NCBI RefSeq assembly: GCF_002952215.1
Contig: NZ_CP022600.1
Span: 682,001 to 746,000, forward strand
Length of the DNA: 64,000 nt
Reading direction: 5' to 3'
Origin: Porphyrobacter sp. HT-58-2
Lineage (GTDB): Bacteria; Pseudomonadota; Alphaproteobacteria; Sphingomonadales; Sphingomonadaceae
Made by a program: the position numbers and the translations under genes
Notes under the pieces: generated by a model
The model's input: the letters and a program-made list of their open reading frames with translations, nothing else
Databases searched by the model: none
What the model was told of the DNA's origin: nothing
Shown: positions 46,358 to 53,350 of the stretch, in pieces
Layout of the letters: every line of letters starts with the position of its first letter
Position numbering within the stretch: position 1 is the stretch's first letter

Positions 46358-47278
46358 ATGGGATCGCCCCCCCTGTTGACGTCTGCCCGCTTGCTTGATC
46401 CGGCCATGTTGTTCCATGCCCCCGGCACCATGCCCGCGCACAAGCGCGTGGCGATGGTGCTTTCGATCTGCATCACGGCAGCATTGTTCAGCCTGATCCT
46501 GTTCATCTCCTCGGCGCGGTCGGTCGATCGGGGCGCCGATGCGTTTGCGGCGATCGTTACAATCGCGGTCGGCGGCGGCAGCCCGGGCGATCAGGCGCAA
46601 GACAGCAAGGCACAGGATTCCGGTGCGCCTGTCGCCAGTCCGACAAGGGCCGCGACCGACAGCCCGGCGCCTGCCAGGGTTCCGCCGGCGGAGCCTGCGC
46701 CGGTCCCGGTTCCGCTGCCGCTGCCGCTGCCGTTGCCGGACACGGCGGCCAGCGCGCCCCCGTCACCGGTGTCTCCGGTGGTTTCAGCCCCGCCGGCGCA
46801 AGTGACCGGAGAGGGCGCCGGTGCTGCGCCCGGCCCGGTGTCAGGCTCTCCCGGCAAGGCGGGCGGGCAGGGTGAAGGCATGGCGGCTGGCAGATTTGGC
46901 AACGCCTTCGGTGATGGCGACGGATACACGGTCAGCACGTGGTACCGGCGCGGCTATTTCAAGGACCCGCCACCGGGCCGTGAACATCCGCCGGCGGCCT
47001 TGGATGCCAATATCGAGGGCATCGTGCTGATGCGATGCAAGATGCTGCCCCGCGACCGGGTCAGCGATTGCACGATGGTTCTCGAAAGCCCGAAGGGGTG
47101 GGGCTTCGGCAAGGCCATCACCTTCGAGTTCGAGAAGCATACGCGGGCTCGCCTGCTCGACCCGTCGGGGCGGCGGGTGCACGGTGAGTGGGCTATCATC
47201 GGCGAGTGTTATGTGATCGAGGACGAACGGCCGCGGCGACCGCGCAGCGCTGTCATGGTCGAATGGTGCCCGCTTTAA
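46358..47278 (+). CDS. TonB-like protein: membrane anchor, Pro/Ala-rich spanner, C-terminal domain
   Basis: A 306-residue protein laid out like an energy transducer. A cytoplasmic N end leads to one membrane segment (VAMVLSICITAALFSLILFISSA, about 32-54). A long Pro/Ala/Gly-rich periplasmic stretch follows (PAPVPVPLPLPLPLPD, GEGAGAAPGPVSGSPGK). The last about 90 residues resemble a TonB C-terminal domain: AALDANIEGIVLMRCKMLPRDRVSDCTMVLESPKGWGFGKAIT recalls the V-x-V-x-F-x-I-x-x-x-G-x-V pattern. The final part is diverged and no ExbB/ExbD genes are nearby. GAGGA eight bases before ATG 46358 supports the start; a run of six VP/LP repeats is notable. Confidence 0.7.
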   Translation: MGSPPLLTSARLLDPAMLFHAPGTMPAHKRVAMVLSICITAALFSLILFISSARSVDRGADAFAAIVTIAVGGGSPGDQAQDSKAQDSGAPVASPTRAATDSPAPARVPPAEPAPVPVPLPLPLPLPDTAASAPPSPVSPVVSAPPAQVTGEGAGAAPGPVSGSPGKAGGQGEGMAAGRFGNAFGDGDGYTVSTWYRRGYFKDPPPGREHPPAALDANIEGIVLMRCKMLPRDRVSDCTMVLESPKGWGFGKAITFEFEKHTRARLLDPSGRRVHGEWAIIGECYVIEDERPRRPRSAVMVEWCPL

Positions 47279-47748
47279 TGACGTAAGGGAGAGCCCCTGT
47301 CCCCAGGCCCGATGCGCCGATGGAGCAGATCGCTTCGGCCTTGTTCGCCGCCAGTGCTGCACACCCGATCCGCGCAACATTCGTGCCGCCATCCGTGCAA
47401 AAGATTCACGGCTGGATTCGAATGATTCAATCACCACATTTTTCTTCACAGATTCAATTTGGGGCTTGCGGGGCGCGCGACTCAAGCTTGTTCCACGCGT
47501 CGCGGCTGTGGCACCGGTCTGAAACACCCCTCTCATGGTAACTACGTGCTTAATCTGCCGTTGACGGGATTCCCCGGCTGATTCATCATCTAGTGGTTCG
47601 GTGCAAATCGGACCCCCAAGCCTTGGTGAATCATCGACCGTCCCGAAGGGGGCGCAAGGCGGATGATTCGCTCCGGCCCAAGGGCTCCGCCGCGCACCGC
47701 AGATGGGACTGACCGACTGTCCTGCAGGCCGCCCGGAGGGCGTATCTG
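47279..47748. other. Long upstream region of nrdA
   Basis: No gene seen. AT-richer at 47380-47470. From about 47600 it is rich in possible stems, for example GAATCATC (47628-47635) with GATGATTC (47662-47669) enclosing CCC-GAA-GGG, and CGCCC-GGA-GGGCG near 47730. Whether this is transcribed is unknown. Confidence 0.45.
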
Positions 47749-47778
47749 TTGGCAAGTCTGTGGACCAGCAGGTATAGA
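47749..47778 (+). promoter_or_regulatory. Likely sigma-70-type promoter of nrdA
   Basis: TTGGCA (47749-47754), an 18-base spacer and TATAGA (47773-47778), with a predicted start near 47785, about 57 bases before the nrdA ATG. No NrdR box was recognised nearby. Confidence 0.5.
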
Positions 47779-47781
47779 ACA

Positions 47782-47819
47782 GAATCGGAACATGGCCTCT
47801 TGTGCCATATCCCCGATTC
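47782..47819 (+). promoter_or_regulatory. Two-tier hairpin in the nrdA leader
   Basis: GAATCGG (47782-47788) pairs with CCGATTC (47813-47819), and inside it ATGGC (47792-47796) pairs with GCCAT (47803-47807). The structure would form at the very 5' end of the transcript from the promoter at 47749 and ends 22 bases before the ATG. Confidence 0.5.
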
Positions 47820-47841
47820 GGGGGACAAAGTGGGGCTGACA

Positions 47842-49869
47842 ATGGATTTCAAGGCGAGCGAAAACGTGCCGGGTGATGTGACGAATGAACTGGATACTGG
47901 CACGGGCGCTGCGCCCGCCGCGGGGGATGAAAAGGCTGTGACAATGAAAACGATGGATGCAGGCTCGGACGCGCTGATCGCCGCCAAGGCGACCGAGGCG
48001 CTCGGCAATGCCATGGTGGAAGCCGCCAAGGATGCCGCCAAGAGCGACAGCAAGAAGGTCAACGACCGCCGCTTCACGATTCAGACCGATGCTGCGCGCG
48101 ATGCACGGCTGACCGATTTCGGCAAGGAGACGCTGACCGATCGCTACCTGCTGCCCGGAGAGACCTATCAGGATCTCTTCGCCCGCGTGGCCGATGCCTA
48201 TGCCGATGATCAGGATCACGCCCAGCGCCTCTATGACTATATCTCGAACCTGTGGTTCATGCCCGCCACCCCGGTGCTCTCGAACGGCGGCACCAACCGG
48301 GGTCTGCCGATCTCGTGCTACCTCAATTCGGTCGAGGACAGCCTCGAAGGGATCGTCGGCACGTGGAACGAGAACGTGTGGCTCGCGTCCAAGGGCGGCG
48401 GGATCGGCACCTATTGGGGCAATGTCCGCGGCATCGGTGAGCCGGTGGGGCTGAACGGCAAGACCAGCGGCATCATTCCTTTTGTGCGCGTGATGGATTC
48501 GCTCACGCTGGCGATCTCGCAGGGGAGCCTGCGGCGCGGGTCGGCCGCGTGCTATCTCGACATCTCGCACCCGGAGATCGAGGAGTTCCTCGAAATCAGG
48601 AAGCCCTCGGGCGACTTCAACCGCAAGGCGCTAAACCTGCACCACGGCGTGCTCGTCACCGACGAATTCATGAACGCGGTGCGCGAAGGCGCCGAATTCA
48701 CCCTGCGCAGCCCGCGTGACGGGTCGGAGCGCGGCAAGGTCGATGCGCGTTCGCTGTTCCAGAAGCTGGTCGAGACCCGCCTCGCCACCGGCGAGCCCTA
48801 TATCGTCTTCAATGACACCGTGAACCGCATGATGCCCAAGCATCACCGCGATCTGGGGCTGAAGGTTTCGACCTCGAACCTGTGCTCGGAAATCACCCTG
48901 CCGACCGGGATCGACCACCTCGGCAATGACCGCACGGCGGTGTGCTGCCTGTCGTCGCTCAACCTCGAAACCTGGGAAGAGTGGAAGGGCGACAAGCAGT
49001 TCATCGAGGACGTGATGCGCTTCCTCGACAACGTCCTGCAGGACTATATCGACCGCGCGCCGGACGAGATGGCCCGCGCCAAGTACTCCGCCAGCCGCGA
49101 ACGCTCGGTCGGCCTCGGGGTGATGGGCTTCCACTCCTATCTCCAGCAGAAGGGCGTCGCCTTCGAAAGCGCGATGGCCAAGGCGCTGAACCTCCAGATG
49201 TTCAAGCACATCCACGCCAAGGCCTCGGAGGCCTCGATGCTGCTGGCGCAGGAGCGCGGGCCTTGCCCCGATGCCGCGGACATGGGCGCGATGGAGCGGT
49301 TCAGCTGCAAGATGGCGATCGCGCCGACCGCGTCGATCAGCATCATCTGCGGCGGCACCAGCGCCTGCATCGAGCCGATCCCGGCCAATATCTACACCCA
49401 CAAGACCCTGTCGGGCAGCTTCATCGTCAAGAACCCCTATCTTGAAAAGCTGCTCGACAAGAAGGCCAAGAACTCGACCAATGTCTGGAACTCGATCCTC
49501 GAACGCGGCGGATCGGTGCAGCACCTCGACTTCCTGACGCCGGAGGAAAAGGCGGTCTACAAGACCAGCTTCGAGATCGACCAGCGCTGGCTGCTCGAAT
49601 TCGCCGCTGACCGCACGCCCTATATCGATCAGGCCCAGTCGCTGAACCTGTTCATCCCGGCTGACGTCGACAAGTGGGACCTGATGATGCTGCACTATCA
49701 GGCGTGGGAACGCGGCATCAAGTCGCTCTACTACCTCCGCTCGAAGTCCGTGCAGCGCGCCGGCTTCGTCGGCGGGGTCGAGGCCGATAACACCTCCGAA
49801 GCGCCCAAGATCGAACTCTCCGCCAATGGCGAGCAGACCGATTACGAGGAATGCCTGAGCTGCCAGTAG
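47842..49869 (+). CDS. nrdA: Ribonucleoside-diphosphate reductase, alpha subunit (class I)
   Basis: Catalytic subunit making deoxynucleotides. The 675 residues include cysteines in the expected order: ISCYLNSVEDS, the thiyl-radical Cys in TSNLCSEITLPTG, TAVCCLSSLNL, and the redox pair in the C-terminal tail EECLSCQ. Substrate-site residues ASISIICGGTSACIEPIPANIY follow the family. The N terminus (about the first 85 residues) is a low-complexity Ala/Lys/Asp stretch with no ATP-cone, so the usual overall-activity switch is missing from this subunit. ATG 47842 is used; a second ATG at 47944 has AAAAGG eight bases upstream and would drop 34 residues. The operon continues with the small gene and nrdB. 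Confidence 0.95.
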   Translation: MDFKASENVPGDVTNELDTGTGAAPAAGDEKAVTMKTMDAGSDALIAAKATEALGNAMVEAAKDAAKSDSKKVNDRRFTIQTDAARDARLTDFGKETLTDRYLLPGETYQDLFARVADAYADDQDHAQRLYDYISNLWFMPATPVLSNGGTNRGLPISCYLNSVEDSLEGIVGTWNENVWLASKGGGIGTYWGNVRGIGEPVGLNGKTSGIIPFVRVMDSLTLAISQGSLRRGSAACYLDISHPEIEEFLEIRKPSGDFNRKALNLHHGVLVTDEFMNAVREGAEFTLRSPRDGSERGKVDARSLFQKLVETRLATGEPYIVFNDTVNRMMPKHHRDLGLKVSTSNLCSEITLPTGIDHLGNDRTAVCCLSSLNLETWEEWKGDKQFIEDVMRFLDNVLQDYIDRAPDEMARAKYSASRERSVGLGVMGFHSYLQQKGVAFESAMAKALNLQMFKHIHAKASEASMLLAQERGPCPDAADMGAMERFSCKMAIAPTASISIICGGTSACIEPIPANIYTHKTLSGSFIVKNPYLEKLLDKKAKNSTNVWNSILERGGSVQHLDFLTPEEKAVYKTSFEIDQRWLLEFAADRTPYIDQAQSLNLFIPADVDKWDLMMLHYQAWERGIKSLYYLRSKSVQRAGFVGGVEADNTSEAPKIELSANGEQTDYEECLSCQ

Positions 49870-49942
49870 GCCGCACACCGCAGCGCCCGGGCGGCCCGCA
49901 ACGCCGCCCGTCAGCGCCCGCGAAACCGGGGGAGAAACCGCA

Positions 49943-50131
49943 ATGAACCTGCCATTTGTCGTCGCGCTCATCGGCCTTGCCGTCAGCGCCTGGTTTGCCG
50001 TCCAGTCGGTGCGCGAATTGAAGCGCAACAAACCCGGTCATCTGCGCAATGCGGCGGTGATCCATCTCGGCATGGTGGGGATGCTCGTCCCCTTCTGCCT
50101 GATCGTCATGGCCTTTTACTGGCCCAACTGA
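49943..50131 (+). CDS. Small two-span membrane protein between nrdA and nrdB
   Basis: A 62-residue protein with two hydrophobic segments (FVVALIGLAVSAWFAVQSV, about 5-23; MVGMLVPFCLIVMAFYW, about 44-60) joined by a basic loop (RELKRNKPGHLRN). GGGGGAGAAACC lies directly upstream of the ATG. The position inside the RNR operon suggests co-expression; no function is known to me for this family. Confidence 0.8.
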   Translation: MNLPFVVALIGLAVSAWFAVQSVRELKRNKPGHLRNAAVIHLGMVGMLVPFCLIVMAFYWPN

Positions 50132-50191
50132 ATCCGAGCGCCCGCCCGGCGCGTATCTGCTATACAAGAACACCCGAAGGAGTATCCGCCC

Positions 50192-51241
50192 ATGTCGCTG
50201 CTCGAAGCCCGCTCGACCTACAAGCCGTTCCAGTACCCCTGGGCCTATGACTTCTGGAAGCGCCAGCAGCAGATCCACTGGATGCCGGAAGAAGTGCCGC
50301 TCGGCGAGGATTGCCGCGACTGGGCGCAGAAGATCACCGATCACGAGCGCAACCTGCTCACCCAGATCTTCCGCTTCTTCACCCAGGCCGATGTCGAGGT
50401 GCAGAACTGCTATCACGAAAACTACGGCCGGGTGTTCAAGCCCACGGAAGTCAAGATGATGCTCGCCGCCTTCTCCAACATGGAGACGGTGCATATCGCG
50501 GCCTATTCGCACCTGCTCGACACCATCGGGATGCCCGAGACCGAATACAGCGCCTTCCTCGAATATGAGGAAATGAAGGACAAGCACGACTTCCTCGGCC
50601 AGTTCGGGGTCGATACCGATGAAGACATCGCCCGCACCCTCGCAGCCTTCGGCGGCTTCACCGAAGGGCTTCAGCTCTTCGCCAGCTTCGCCATGCTGAT
50701 GAACTTCCCGCGCTACAACAAGATGAAGGGCATGGGCCAGATCGTCAGCTGGTCGGTGCGCGACGAATCGCTGCACTGCGAAGGCATCATCAAGCTGTTC
50801 CACACCTTCTGCGAGGAACGCCAGTGCCTCACCAAGTCGGTCAAGGAAGACCTGATCGACATCTGCCAGAAGACCGTGCGCCTCGAAGACGCCTTCATCG
50901 ACCTGGCCTTCGAAATGGGGCCGGTCCACGGGATGAGCGCCAAGGAGATCAAGCGTTACATCCGCTACATCGCCGACTGGCGCCTGAAGCAGCTCGGCCT
51001 GCAGGAAATCTACATGATCGAGGAACACCCCCTGCCGTGGCTCGCGCCGCTGCTGAACGGGGTGGAACACGCCAACTTCTTCGAAACCCGCGCGACGGAA
51101 TATTCGAAGGGCGCCACCCGCGGCGACTGGAACACCGTGTGGTCAAGCTTCGACAAGCGCCAGAAGGCCAAGGCCGCGAACGAGCCGGGCGCCGAAGGCG
51201 AGGCTGAGGCCGGGCTGTTTGGGGCTGAGGCTGCGGAGTGA
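50192..51241 (+). CDS. nrdB: Ribonucleoside-diphosphate reductase, beta subunit (class I)
   Basis: Di-iron ferritin-like subunit that generates the radical. The 349 residues include metal-ligand motifs FTQADVEVQNCYHENY (first Asp), NMETVHIAAYSHLLDTI (Glu, His and the radical Tyr in E-T-V-H-x-x-x-Y) and VRDESLHCEGIIKLFH (Glu, His). The radical tyrosine points to a class Ia-like enzyme. There is no N-terminal ATP cone here either. The Ala/Glu-rich tail (NEPGAEGEAEAGLFGAEAAE) ends with the short apolar piece that docks to NrdA. AAGGAG lies ten bases upstream of the ATG. Its stop overlaps the next gene by four bases. Confidence 0.96.
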   Translation: MSLLEARSTYKPFQYPWAYDFWKRQQQIHWMPEEVPLGEDCRDWAQKITDHERNLLTQIFRFFTQADVEVQNCYHENYGRVFKPTEVKMMLAAFSNMETVHIAAYSHLLDTIGMPETEYSAFLEYEEMKDKHDFLGQFGVDTDEDIARTLAAFGGFTEGLQLFASFAMLMNFPRYNKMKGMGQIVSWSVRDESLHCEGIIKLFHTFCEERQCLTKSVKEDLIDICQKTVRLEDAFIDLAFEMGPVHGMSAKEIKRYIRYIADWRLKQLGLQEIYMIEEHPLPWLAPLLNGVEHANFFETRATEYSKGATRGDWNTVWSSFDKRQKAKAANEPGAEGEAEAGLFGAEAAE

Positions 51242-52188
51242 GTGAGGGAATGGGGGGCTACAAATCTCTCCCGTTCGCTACCTATGATTTGGCGGTGTAT
51301 CTACCGGGCGGGGCCATATTGCTTGTCCTCGCCCAGTACTCATTGGAAACCATTTTAGGGAGCCCGGCGCTCGCACAAGTCAATCATTTCGGCAGCGACC
51401 TAGTAAATACCGTAATCCTCGCGATATTATGGATTTCGGCGAGTTACCTTGCCGGCCATCTCGGTGCATACCTGTCTTCCATTTTCATTGAAAAATTTGT
51501 CCATACGGCCTTAAGCTATCCTTCAAACGTATGGATTAAGAAGGAAGAATACACGGCTGCAGGAATTTCATGTGACCAGTTCACCAAATCATTTCTTACA
51601 CAAAAGATTTCTGAGGCATGGAATAAGCACAGGTCAAGGCTTACCTCTATTGCTCTTTTTGTTTTTCTTTTCCCGATTTGGTTGCCTTTGTCGTTCTTTA
51701 TATGGCTGAAGCCGGTAAGCTTCTATGATCCCAAGCTCCCGGAAGGATTATTGCCAGATGTTAGGAGCGAGTTTTCCAAGATCAGCCGGACGGTAAAGGT
51801 AGAAGAGGGCACTCGGTGGGAAAAAATGGTTGAGCATCACGTTGCGAACAATTGCCCTCTCGCTTATCAGAGGATGTACAATTATCTGGTGATATATGGT
51901 GCCTTGAGGCTTCTCTCCTTTATAATGATCATTGCTGGATGGGTAATCATTGTGAAGTCTGTTGTGGCCTTTTTTAGTGTAGATGGATGGGTTCTATCAT
52001 ACAGGCGCTCAGCATTATATTTCGCAGCGTCCATTGGGGCCTACTTCGCAATGCTTGCATTTGCCAAATTCAACAGGCGTTTTTTTGAGGAATGCATTTT
52101 AGCCCTCTTACTGGCAGATAATCCTCGAACAAAAAATGCGAACGCCTCCTATAAGTTTCGAAGCTGGGGTGCGATCGCACGGCGCTAG
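51238..52188 (+). CDS. AT-rich hypothetical membrane protein overlapping nrdB
   Basis: A 316-residue protein with about five hydrophobic segments (YLPGGAILLVLAQYS near 22, NTVILAILWISASYLAGHL near 62, SIALFVFLFPIWLPLSFFIWL near 140, LLSFIMIIAGWVIIVKSVV near 230, ALYFAASIGAYFAMLAF near 265) and a charged loop in the middle. I do not recognise the family. Base and codon use are far more A/T-rich than in any neighbour, which indicates recent acquisition. GTG 51238 forms a GTGA overlap with nrdB, while ATG 51250 is an alternative. It is followed by a repeat-rich stretch. Confidence 0.75.
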   Translation: MSEGMGGYKSLPFATYDLAVYLPGGAILLVLAQYSLETILGSPALAQVNHFGSDLVNTVILAILWISASYLAGHLGAYLSSIFIEKFVHTALSYPSNVWIKKEEYTAAGISCDQFTKSFLTQKISEAWNKHRSRLTSIALFVFLFPIWLPLSFFIWLKPVSFYDPKLPEGLLPDVRSEFSKISRTVKVEEGTRWEKMVEHHVANNCPLAYQRMYNYLVIYGALRLLSFIMIIAGWVIIVKSVVAFFSVDGWVLSYRRSALYFAASIGAYFAMLAFAKFNRRFFEECILALLLADNPRTKNANASYKFRSWGAIARR

Positions 52189-52262
52189 AGTGCCCTGCCG
52201 CCTCCGAGAGCGGTTAGGGGTGGGCCAGCGCGACGCTTCCAACTCGCGGGACGCTCTACAAA

Positions 52263-52340
52263 CCCCGGCGTAGGCCGGGGCCCAGCTTCTTTCCGCTACG
52301 TTTGCACTTGACCGCACTGGATCCCCGGCCTGCGCCGGGA
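52263..52340. repeat. Inverted pair of CCCCGGC palindromes
   Basis: CCCCGGC-GTAG-GCCGGGG (52263-52280) and CCCCGGC-CTGC-GCCGGGA (52323-52340) face each other, with CCCAG and CTGGAT at the inner ends. The two units are in opposite orientation about 40 bases apart. Confidence 0.7.
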
Positions 52341-52370
52341 TGACGTGGGGTGGGGTGGCGTTGTTGACGC

Positions 52371-52494
52371 GCCCACCCCCGGCCCCTCCCGCAAGCGGGA
52401 GGGGTGAAGTGAAGTAGTCCCCCTCCCGTAAACGGGAGACGAGAATTGGGGCGCTTAATCCCCCTCCCGCTTGCGGGAGGGGTTAGGGGTGGGC
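52371..52494. repeat. REP-like repeat cluster
   Basis: The reverse unit GCCCACCCCCGGCCCCTCCC and its palindrome occupy 52371-52404. A shorter palindrome CCCTCCCG-TAAA-CGGGAG lies at 52420-52438. A forward unit ending GGTTAGGGGTGGGC occupies 52460-52494. A degenerate forward tail (GCGGTTAGGGGTGGGCC) lies at about 52210-52226. The head-to-head arrangement resembles BIME-type elements. Confidence 0.75.
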
Positions 52495-52573
52495 GCGGGG
52501 CCACCGCAGATAGAAGGAAAATCCCAAACCCTCGGCGCAGGCCCACCCCGCTGCGACTAACTTCGCCTTCGGC

Positions 52574-52966
52574 TCAGTAAGTCTCGCGACCCTCCCGCAA
52601 GCGGGAGGGTTGATCCGCGCGCAACCGCTCCACCTCGATGCGGATCGCGGTCACCACGCCTTCGATATTCTCCCGCACAGCGGCGTTGGTGAACCGCAGC
52701 ACGGTAAAGCCGCGCTCCGCCATCCATGCATCGCGGCGTGCGTCGTGTTCCGGCGCGACGTCGTGGCTGAAGCCGTCGAGCTCCCCCACCAGCTGCAACT
52801 CCCGGCACAGAAAGTCGGCGAAGAACGGGCCGACCGGCATCTGGCGGCTGAATTTTGCACCAAGCTGGTTGCGCGCAAGAAACACCCACAGCGCCCGCTC
52901 CGGCCCCGTCGCCTCGCGCCGCAGGGTGCGCGCGCGGGCGGTGTCGCGGGGTGTCCACTCAGGCAT
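52574..52966 (-). CDS. DUF559 (Vsr/PD-(D/E)XK-like) endonuclease-domain protein
   Basis: A 130-residue protein: ARTLRREATGPERALWVFLARNQLGAKFSRQMPVGPFFADFLCRE, then LVGELDGFSHDVAPEHDARRDAWMAERGFTVLRFTNAAV. The ELDG...HD...DARRD..L-x-x-x-G-x-x-V-L-R-F pattern is the DUF559 family, which shares the very-short-patch-repair nuclease fold; the acidic residues in FADFLC and GELDG would hold metal. The last residues (PSRLREG) are encoded by a REP-like palindrome at 52590-52609. It sits between two repeat clusters and may be mobile or defence-linked, but this is inference. Confidence 0.85.
   Translation of the reverse strand: MPEWTPRDTARARTLRREATGPERALWVFLARNQLGAKFSRQMPVGPFFADFLCRELQLVGELDGFSHDVAPEHDARRDAWMAERGFTVLRFTNAAVRENIEGVVTAIRIEVERLRADQPSRLREGRETY
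52590..52609. repeat. REP-like palindrome inside the end of the DUF559 gene
   Basis: CCCTCCCGC and its complement GCGGGAGGG form the palindrome of the local repeat family and encode the PSRLREG tail of the gene on the minus strand. Confidence 0.75.
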
Positions 52967-53346
52967 TTCAGGAAGTTATCGCAAGTCGAAGGTTTGGACA
53001 AGACAGGCCCACCCCCGGCCCCTCCCGCAAGCGGGAGGGGAGTTAAGTCCCCCTCCCGCTTGCGGGAGGGGTTAGGGGTGGGCAAGTGCGCGGCCGCATA
53101 AACCAACCCCCGCTACCACCCCCTTTCCTACCGCCCCGCCCGCGCCTTACCCTCGCGCCCATGCCCCGGCTGCGCTTTCTCTCCCCTGCGCCCGTCGCTC
53201 CGGCCTTGCCGCGCGGCCCGGATGCGCTGGCGACGGGCGAAACACAGCCCCTCTCCCCTGTCCGTCAAGCGCGCGAAATTCCTCGCATAGTGCTGATTAT
53301 AAGGGATAAATTGCGGGACGCCTTGCTTGACAGGGTGTCAAGTTTG
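52967..53346. other. Repeat-bearing intergenic region
   Basis: No gene is seen. It holds two head-to-head REP-like units (53007-53040 and 53049-53083) and, at the right end, a TTGACA/TGTCAA cluster. A plus-strand open frame through it has poor composition. Confidence 0.5.
53007..53083. repeat. Head-to-head pair of REP-like units
   Basis: A reverse unit (53007-53040), the eight-base spacer AGTTAAGT and a forward unit (53049-53083). Each has the CCCTCCCGC-AA/TT-GCGGGAGGG palindrome and the GGTGGGC tail. Confidence 0.8.
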
Positions 53347-53350
53347 TCAA
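53327..53350. repeat. TTGACA/TGTCAA triple motif
   Basis: TTGACA-GGG-TGTCAA followed by GTT and another TGTCAA. It overlaps the last codon of the thermonuclease gene. On that strand it forms a small hairpin after the stop. Confidence 0.5.

Noticed and set aside
46015..46398. 127-codon plus-strand frame upstream of the TonB-like gene
   Set aside because: Cys/Arg-rich composition without third-position bias, no ribosome site, and it overlaps the better-supported next gene.
47604..47760. Cobalamin riboswitch before nrdA
   Set aside because: A GGTGCAAATC segment recalls the B12-box region, but the other conserved blocks are not in the right order and class I RNR gives no functional reason.
52194..53083. 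CRISPR array
   Set aside because: The repeats are palindromic, irregularly spaced and in both orientations; there are no uniform spacers and no cas genes.
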